From the NCBI GenBank assembly GCA_025618425.1, contig CM046832.1, positions 23,872,559 to 23,936,558 of the forward strand: a stretch of 64,000 nt of DNA. The letters run 5' to 3'. This document shows, in pieces, positions 59,201 to 64,000 of the stretch (position 1 is its first letter; every line of letters starts with the position of its first letter). A program made the position numbers and the translations under genes. The notes beneath the pieces are model-generated. The model ran no database searches. It had not been told where the DNA came from and saw nothing but the letters and a program-made list of their open reading frames with translations. The DNA comes from Heliocidaris tuberculata. Taxonomy: Eukaryota > Echinodermata > Echinoidea > Camarodonta > Echinometridae.

Positions 59201-61867
59201 AGCCTGGCCTGACTAAGATACATTATATTATGAAGGGCACTGATACTAATCACTTTTACCATAATCAGATATTAACTGATGAAAGAAACAAAAGATCTCT
59301 TGTAACAATTACTTCATCTGCTCCAGTGCAGACATACTGCCAATCGTCGCATAAATGAAATCAGGTTCATTACCATTTTGGTGAAAGTTGTCTGTGACCC
59401 TTGACCTGTGAACTCATAGCACCTAAAGATGGCTAGCTGCTCAGCTCCATTGGGTAAACGGTTTCGTTGAAGAACGACGAAGAGACGCTGGGTAGGGGCA
59501 TCCCACTGTGCCCATAGGAAAGGGCTAACCACAGGCTGGGCATCTGGGGGTCCGCTGATCACCTGGTGAAGGTCGCGAGTAAAGGTCATTATTAGCTGTT
59601 CTCCTCATGGCAATGGCAAAATCATTCTGACTTAAATGAGAATTTTCAAATGTTTTGCTAAAACAACTGAACATCAAATGTCATTAATCATAAGAGAAGT
59701 TAAAATTTTTCTAGGATTTTGGTAGATATAAAAAATTAATTGCATACATACCACACTGTTGTTGCCCATTCTTGCTATTGGTACCCTATAGAGTCCAATG
59801 GCTAAAGGAAGAAAATAAGATGATTGTACACTTTAAGGAAATCGCTGATGTCCAAAGGCACAATTATATGTACACAACATTAGACAAAGTATATAGCAGA
59901 TGTGACAAATTTAAATCACTTATTAGAATTTATAGAATTTATAAAAAATATTGTGCAATAAAAACAACCTGATATTGTGTATGGAAACAAGCACATCAAG
60001 AATCCCTAATGGTACATGTTTATCATGCATCAATCTTGCCATACACAATTCAAGTCAAATTAGATAGTATTATGATTAGCTTGTATACAGCTTTCAAATA
60101 CTGTATGCACAATATAGTTTTACCTCTGTCCCTAATATCAATGCATTTTCAGTTTCAAGTTCATTTCCCACAAGAGATGCACTTATCTTAGAGGCTGAAA
60201 GACTACTTTAAGAAAAATAAATATCCAGGGGAGATAAAGTTTAATGGGTCTGTAAAGTCCACAGATTTATCATCTTACATTCTCGATGAAGAAAGACCAA
60301 GAGTCTACAATCCTTGACCGATGAGGCCACTGGGTCAGACAGACCCGGGGCTGACCTTGGCCAAAGGAACTGGACATGGAGCAAAGATGACCGGTCAACA
60401 TTCAAATCAAAGATGGCATGCTGCGGTTGAATCTCAGCAAGGAATGCCCTGTATACATCTGGGTAGACAATATTGACACATTATGTGAAGGAATTTGACT
60501 CTTATTGCCTGGATTTTGAGACTGTATTGTGAAAAAATGTAGTGAAACTTGAATATAAAGATCACTCAAGGGAAATAAGAAGAGCAGTCTTTATAGACAG
60601 GGGGTCTTTACATACAGGTTTGCTTAATACATGTTTCAAGTGGAAATTCTGTACAGGTTTTCACTATTAAAAAGCAGGTTTGACTGCATACAATGATAAC
60701 AAATATTCACATACATGTACTCAAGGTCTATGAAGCTAGAAGGAATGCTACTCCTTACAGTTTTTCTTTATTTGTATCTGTAGCATTCGAACCTTCAACA
60801 TAAACAACTAGAACTTACAGCACTTTAAATGTAGCAGCTCTTTTACTTTAGCAACATTTTTAATTAGAAGTAATATAAAAGGAACTATGTATATATTACA
60901 ACATTTTCCCTAATTTGCATAGAAAAGTTATGATACATTTATAAAAAAGATTCTTTTTCTTCAATGCTACCAAAAAGAAGTTCTACAACTGCTTTGCACC
61001 TATAAATGTACAATCTAAAATCAAGCTGACATATTTTATATAAAACCAAGACTTGTGGGCAAGTCCAAGGTATTTGGTCATTTGATGTTATAAACGTTTC
61101 CAAGTATTTAGTTATGAACATAATCATATTCAGAGGAGGCGGAACACCCGGCTTGCACAATGGAAGTGGGGGGCACCTTTTATTTTTTTTACTTTTTATT
61201 TTTTCATTTATTTATTTTTTTTATAACACACATGCACACACTGGTATCAATATGCCTATAGCACTTCATTTATTTGATGTACGATGAAAGAGTAATGTAG
61301 ATAAAATGCCTTGCTCGAGGGCATAAGTGCCGTGACGGAGATTGAACGCCCGATCCTCGCATCTCCAGTCAAGCGCCTTAAACCACTGGACCATGGCATC
61401 TCCACTAGGAGGTGCCGTGGTCCAACAAACAAAAGGTACCCCTTCCCCCACTTCCATTGTCCGAGCCTGACGTTCCGCCGCCTTGATTATATTGAGTTAT
61501 TGACATCAGTCGTATCATATTACTTCATATTTCATTGAGATACCAACTCTAGTAAGGTTATTTTCTGAAAACAATCAAAGGAAATACTAATTATCTTAGA
61601 CGTGGTTGGTAATGTATGGGACAAAATAGCTTTGACTTGCCCTTGTATCAACATTGGATATCTAAGCCACTGGAAGTAATCTTGAAGTCAGTTTGTCCAC
61701 TTACCTTGCACTTGCTGTGAGTTCGCAGCTGATGATGATGCTGCTGCATCTCCATCACCTAGGGGTGATGCAGGCTGTGTCTCCTTGACAACGTAAGCCA
61801 GGATACTCTGGTCTTGGTTGATTGAGCAGCTTGTGATCAAGATCTTACAATCGTGCACAAACAGGCA
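42036..61867 (-). CDS. GSAP: Gamma-secretase activating protein, N-terminus outside window
   Basis: Twenty in-phase exons (5' to 3'): 61867-61705, 60458-60279, 59801-59752, 59562-59374, 58826-58783, 58303-58263, 57965-57318, 56937-56722, 53096-52936, 52454-52287, 51895-51821, 51152-50979, 49921-49715, 48694-48513, 47382-47288, 46617-46433, 45124-45034, 43465-43379, 42768-42676 and 42172-42036, totalling 1061 codons plus stop. The first residues of the family (about 80 in human) are missing, so the gene continues past the right edge. GSAP modulates gamma-secretase; its C-terminal 16-kDa part (Pfam GSAP-16) is the active fragment reported in mammals. Family signatures seen: SCSINQDQSILA, FLWAQWD, GSLCICY, VYYPGTVLHLLNV, DDILFDGLSG, LFHMVERLFAAAENL and SWDHP. 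It is longer than the 854-aa human protein, mainly through disordered inserts: about 155 Ser/Pro-rich residues in 57965-57318, a Lys-rich stretch in 49921-49715, and a basic stretch in 43465-43379. The least certain splice sites are the acceptors at 53096 and 51152, which are weak but in phase. Confidence 0.95.
43915..44242. mobile_element. MITE with ~45-bp inverted ends
   Basis: The left end GGGGGGTGTTTCATAAAGCT and the next 25 bases (GTTCGTAAAGTTACGCATAA) are matched in reverse complement by the right end through ACTTTATGAACCCCCC. It lies in a GSAP intron and has no coding capacity. Confidence 0.7.
45590..45862 (+). mobile_element. Probable LINE 3'-end fragment
   Basis: AT-rich sequence ending in AATAAACTGAAACTGAAGCT, an (AACTGA)-like tail of the sort that terminates CR1/Jockey-type LINEs. 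No reverse transcriptase frame is present. It lies in a GSAP intron. Confidence 0.45.
46722..46940 (-). pseudogene. Degenerate tandem copy of a GSAP exon
   Basis: Aligns with 46528-46720, that is the 5' part of GSAP exon 46617-46433 plus its upstream intron. A shared stretch reads CCTCAAAGACTCCTTGA then TGACATACTGAA. In the exon's frame, CLDAGMF and QGVFEV are still readable, but a stop codon interrupts the frame and the splice acceptor region has changed. It appears to be a decayed local duplication rather than an alternative exon. Confidence 0.75.
47219..47271. repeat. (GA)n microsatellite next to a GSAP exon
   Basis: An AG dinucleotide run lying 17 bases into the intron from the donor of exon 47382-47288, that is a (CT)n run in the transcript. 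Confidence 0.95.
47497..47752. mobile_element. TTAACCCTTTC-ended MITE, copy 2 (truncated)
   Basis: Shares its sequence with about 31165-31398 and ends in the same GAAAGGGTTAA. The left inverted end is missing. It lies in a GSAP intron. Confidence 0.75.
48078..48385 (+). mobile_element. tRNA-derived SINE
   Basis: The head reads like a tRNA, with A-box-like TCTAGTGGAAA and a perfect B box GGTTCGAATCC at 48124-48134. A body shared with the fragment at 15575 follows (GGCAAGATATTAATCTACAT, CACTCTCGATCCAG), and the 3' end is an (ATTATC)n microsatellite. The tRNA fold is imperfect and has a long 3' body, so I do not call a functional tRNA. Confidence 0.75.
49053..49598. mobile_element. 546-bp TIR element
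   Basis: CTGTCATGA (49053-49061) and TCATGACAG (49590-49598) are perfect 9-bp inverted ends, flanked on both sides by ATATA (49048-49052 and 49599-49603), a possible 5-bp target duplication in AT-rich sequence. The interior is GC-richer than its surroundings (GGGGCGCAGCCCCGAAGG at about 49119). No coding frame is seen. It lies in a GSAP intron. Confidence 0.65.
50061..50410. mobile_element. MITE, TACTGTA end family (copy 2)
   Basis: Left TATTGTAAACGCTGTTATTT and right GAATATTTCTGCATTTACAG then TA are imperfect inverted ends. The interior has TTCGCG/CGCGAA-like motifs, as in the copies at 22363 and 63496. Confidence 0.6.
50432..50589. mobile_element. Palindromic GGGCCC-ended MITE
   Basis: Left GGGCCCCGTTGCATAAAACT and the following TACCATTAA are mirrored by TTAATGGTAAGTTTTATTGG then GCCC. 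TTACCAT/ATGGTAA motifs recur inside, so the whole element can fold back. It lies in a GSAP intron. Confidence 0.75.
54739..56720 (+). mobile_element. 5'-truncated CR1/L2-like LINE
   Basis: Two overlapping-frame stretches (about 54745-55385 and about 55360-56467) encode the reverse transcriptase and C-terminal part of a non-LTR retrotransposon ORF2. Motifs seen are NDFFVSVGP, YRPISVLSV, FAKAFDTINHDIL, GVPQGSVLGP and the catalytic FADD box. A single frameshift lies near 55345-55360; no other disabling change is seen, so it is relatively young. No endonuclease domain is present, so it is truncated at the 5' end. The 3' UTR ends TAATAAAGTTC followed by (TTCA)n (about 56683-56718), the microsatellite tail typical of L2/CR1-type elements. 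It is antisense to GSAP, in the intron between exons 56937-56722 and 53096-52936. Confidence 0.9.
58552..58692. mobile_element. Foldback element with ~55-bp arms
   Basis: TAGAGGGTTCCCACAAGCAG (58552) and its continuation are mirrored by CTGCTTGTGGGAAACCTCTA ending at 58692. The arms include GCCATG(C/T)TGGAGGACAAAC and CCTGTGCA and are separated by about 30 bases. It lies in the short GSAP intron between exons 58826-58783 and 58303-58263. Confidence 0.75.
61136..61482. mobile_element. Foldback element enclosing a SINE head
   Basis: The left arm GGCGGAAC...CAATGGAAGTGGGGG (61138-61172) pairs with the right arm CCCCCACTTCCATTG...GTTCCGCC (61445-61479). Between the arms are a T-rich tract (about 61180-61220) and the tRNA-like segment described separately. 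Confidence 0.65.
61318..61411 (-). mobile_element. tRNA-like SINE head (minus strand)
   Basis: On the minus strand, an A-box-like TGGTCCAGTGG (61393-61383) and a B-box-like GCGTTCAATCTCC (61349-61337) sit at tRNA spacing, between a GATGCC-like and a GGCACT-like segment. Mismatches make a working tRNA unlikely. It is nested in the foldback element. Confidence 0.5.
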
Positions 61868-61910
61868 CTGGAGACAAAAAGGGAGGTATAATACATTCCT
61901 TTAACTCTTT

Positions 61911-62417
61911 CATTGCCGATGTCACGTATAGGTGACAGATACACTTATCATTTTCATTCACCAATCGCTCAACCACAGGAAAGGTACATGGTGGTCAATG
62001 TATATCAAAATTTTGAGCATAAATCAAGCATTCTAAAGATATGATTATGCATGATTATATGCTACCATAGAAATTTTCAGAGAAAATTGCAGATTTAAAA
62101 AAATATATTACCTTATTTCAACATTAAACAATAGTAAACAAATGAGAAACCTAATAATAGACAAATGAGAAACCCAATAATAGACAAAAGAGAAACTCAA
62201 ATGTCATTTTCACTAATTCTTATGCATAAAGTTGGGTAAAGTAATAATGTTTGGTATCATACGAAATGGTAATAAATTTCCTACAAGTTAACATGTACAC
62301 AGCATTTTGTGAAATAACAGATGGTTAATGAAGTGCAGACATTTGAAAAGCAAGCATTGATCTCATTTTGGTAAAATTCTGAAGAGAGCTAAACCCCTCG
62401 GCACAGCAGGAGTTAAA
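61911..62417. mobile_element. Possible MITE with TTTAACTC ends
   Basis: TTTAACTCTTTCATTGCCGA at about 61910 and the reverse complement of TCGGCACAGCAGGAGTTAAA (about 62399-62418) are similar. The interior has GAGAAAC(C/T) tandem copies at about 62135-62200. This is a weak call. Confidence 0.4.
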
Positions 62418-62536
62418 GAGAAGGTCGAGTTCTGGTAAAAATGAAATATTCATAATCTTTCTCACTCTGTTTATGTCAGTTTGGAAGAACATCATACAAA
62501 ACAAGTGAATGAGTAAATTACGCAATGCGTAATAAA

Positions 62537-63274
62537 TGTCCCCGCCGGAAGTGCAGATCTGAACCTTAAAACTTCAGTGAAAAACTTCAGTGAATAAAAT
62601 AATAATGTTACTGCATGCAAAAGAAGAGAATACCAACAATGCATGTACATGTATACAACTGAAATATAAAACATGAAAACATTATGAATCTTCAGCCATT
62701 TTGAATAAATTTGCATAAATTTGCATGAATAATGAATTTCAAAATTCTGTGTAGAAGTTTGGAAGCCCCCACCCAGCCCTATCAGATAAAACAATCGGAA
62801 TCAAAATCCGATGTGAAATAGAGAAGTAGCATTTTTCGTCAATTTTGAATAAATTTGCATAAATTTGCATAATTAATGAATTTCAAAATTCTGTGTAGAA
62901 GTTTGGAAGCCCCCATCCAGCCCTATCAGATAAAACAATCGGAATCAAAATCCGATGTGAAATAGAGGAGAAGTAGCATTTTTCGTCAATTTTGAATAAA
63001 TTTGCATAAATTTGCATAATTAATGAATTTCAAAATTCTGTGTAGAAGTTTGGAAGCCCCCACCCAGCCCTATCAGATAAAACAATCGGAATCAAAATCG
63101 GCCAAGAAATGACGGAGAAGTAGCATTTTCTAACATTTGAGCACACACGGACAGACGGACGGACGGACGGACGGACGGACGGACAGACGGACGGACGGAC
63201 GGACGGACACACACACGCACACACGTACGGAGCCCGTTTCATAGTCCCCTCGCGAACTTTGTTCGGCGGGGACA
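62537..63274. mobile_element. TIR element with ~145-bp tandem core and (GGAC)n
   Basis: TGTCCCCGCCG (62537-62547) and CGGCGGGGACA (63264-63274) are perfect 11-bp inverted ends. Three tandem units start with TTGAATAAATTTGCATAAAT at 62701, 62845 and 62992 (periods 144 and 147 bp). A GGAC tetranucleotide run (about 63146-63208) and a short AC run follow before the right end. It has the same overall design as the element at 16391-17337 but unrelated sequence. Confidence 0.85.
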
Positions 63275-63495
63275 AAAAGGATTAATTGCTCTTCAACTGC
63301 CCTCATATTGGAAATATGACTAGAAATAACTGAAATGTCTGGACCAAACTTTCTAGCCACATGTGTATGTGGTCCCATATACCCATTTCTGTATGCAGTG
63401 CATACAACTTAATACAGCAAGACTGAATCAATTTCCCCGAAGTTTGATGATTCCGAAAACCTACAGTATACACTAATTCCTATTAACATACAACA

Positions 63496-63698
63496 TACTG
63501 TATAAGTGGTTATTTTCACGGTGGTTTTATTTTTGCGATTTTCGCGAGTCGGTCCTCGCGAAAATTTCCACTTCAATATATGGCTGTTTATATTAACAAA
63601 AACATCACAAAAATCGCGAAATTAAACCCTCGCGAATTTCCCTACCTAGTCCAAAATCGCGAAAATATCTGTACGCGAAAAAAACAGCTTATACAGTA
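63496..63698. mobile_element. MITE, TACTGTATAAG end family (copy 3)
   Basis: Perfect 11-bp inverted ends TACTGTATAAG (63496-63506) and CTTATACAGTA (63688-63698), with an interior dominated by TCGCGA and CGCGAA motifs. Confidence 0.8.
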
Positions 63699-64000
63699 AC
63701 CAACATATCCAAACTCTCTGCAGACAGTTTCTTTCTCAGTGTAATTGCATGACCAGAACTCAAAGTATCTTTAACAATGGGAATATGAAGTTACATGATT
63801 TGTCTACATAGTCTGCCATAAATATTCCGTTTTCTAATTTCCTGAGCAAAGTTCAGTGACAATGACATGTTCATTTATGTCACCAGGGCCCTGTAACATA
63901 AATATTGACTTACAATCCATTTTTTCCCCCAAAGATTTTCTTTCATGCAGTCTCAGTAAGATTTCAAATTGTTAATTCATCATTATTTGCTTTTCATTTT
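63699..64000. other. No feature recognised
   Basis: AT-rich sequence, presumably inside the GSAP intron that leads to its N-terminal exons beyond the window. No exon is recognised. Confidence 0.5.

Noticed and set aside
63030..63378. Pro/Ser/Val-rich minus-strand frames
   Set aside because: Encoded by the (GGAC)n tract; low-complexity artefact.

Overview
The window is animal genomic DNA: AT-rich, intron-dense, with four protein-coding genes whose exons are bounded by canonical GT/AG sites and keep phase throughout. The density of microsatellites and short inverted-repeat elements, together with a tail-to-tail CCDC146/GSAP pair, suggests a marine invertebrate deuterostome, most likely an echinoderm such as a sea urchin. 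That species-level guess is inference; no species marker was identified.

Layout. (1) 0-12 kb: repeats, then a GC-richer promoter-like patch with a near-perfect RFX X-box (2422-2435), then a five-exon plus-strand gene for a 166-aa protein that I cannot name (2662-7808). Its second exon is bracketed by two near-identical 0.4-kb direct repeats. About 4.3 kb without a recognised gene follows. (2) 12.4-20.2 kb, minus strand: a complete nine-exon RUVBL1 (Pontin), 457 aa, with Walker A and B intact. (3) 20.2-23.4 kb: head-to-head intergenic region with several MITE-like repeats. (4) 23.4-36.5 kb, plus strand: a complete 17-exon CCDC146, 949 aa, a coiled-coil centriole and sperm-flagellum protein. 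(5) 36.5-42 kb: intergenic and UTR sequence with (TA)n tracts and one pre-miRNA-like hairpin. (6) 42.0-61.9 kb, minus strand: twenty exons of GSAP (gamma-secretase activating protein), 1061 codons; the N-terminal exons lie beyond the right edge. A 5'-truncated CR1/L2-like LINE (about 54.74-56.72 kb) sits in a GSAP intron with its (ATTC)n tail touching the splice donor. (7) 61.9-64 kb: repeats upstream of the last visible GSAP exon.

How the genes relate. CCDC146 and GSAP face each other tail to tail, as they do in human 7q11.23, so this looks like an old linkage. CCDC146 is a centriole/flagellum gene; RUVBL1 has, among many roles, a part in dynein-arm assembly; and the unnamed gene carries an X-box. 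The left half of the window may therefore be enriched for cilium-related genes, which is inference. There is no operon, CRISPR array, phage or toxin gene. The repeats include at least ten inverted-repeat (MITE or foldback) elements, tRNA-derived SINEs, two elements with a tandem core plus an (ACGG)n tract, and a degenerate tandem copy of one GSAP exon.
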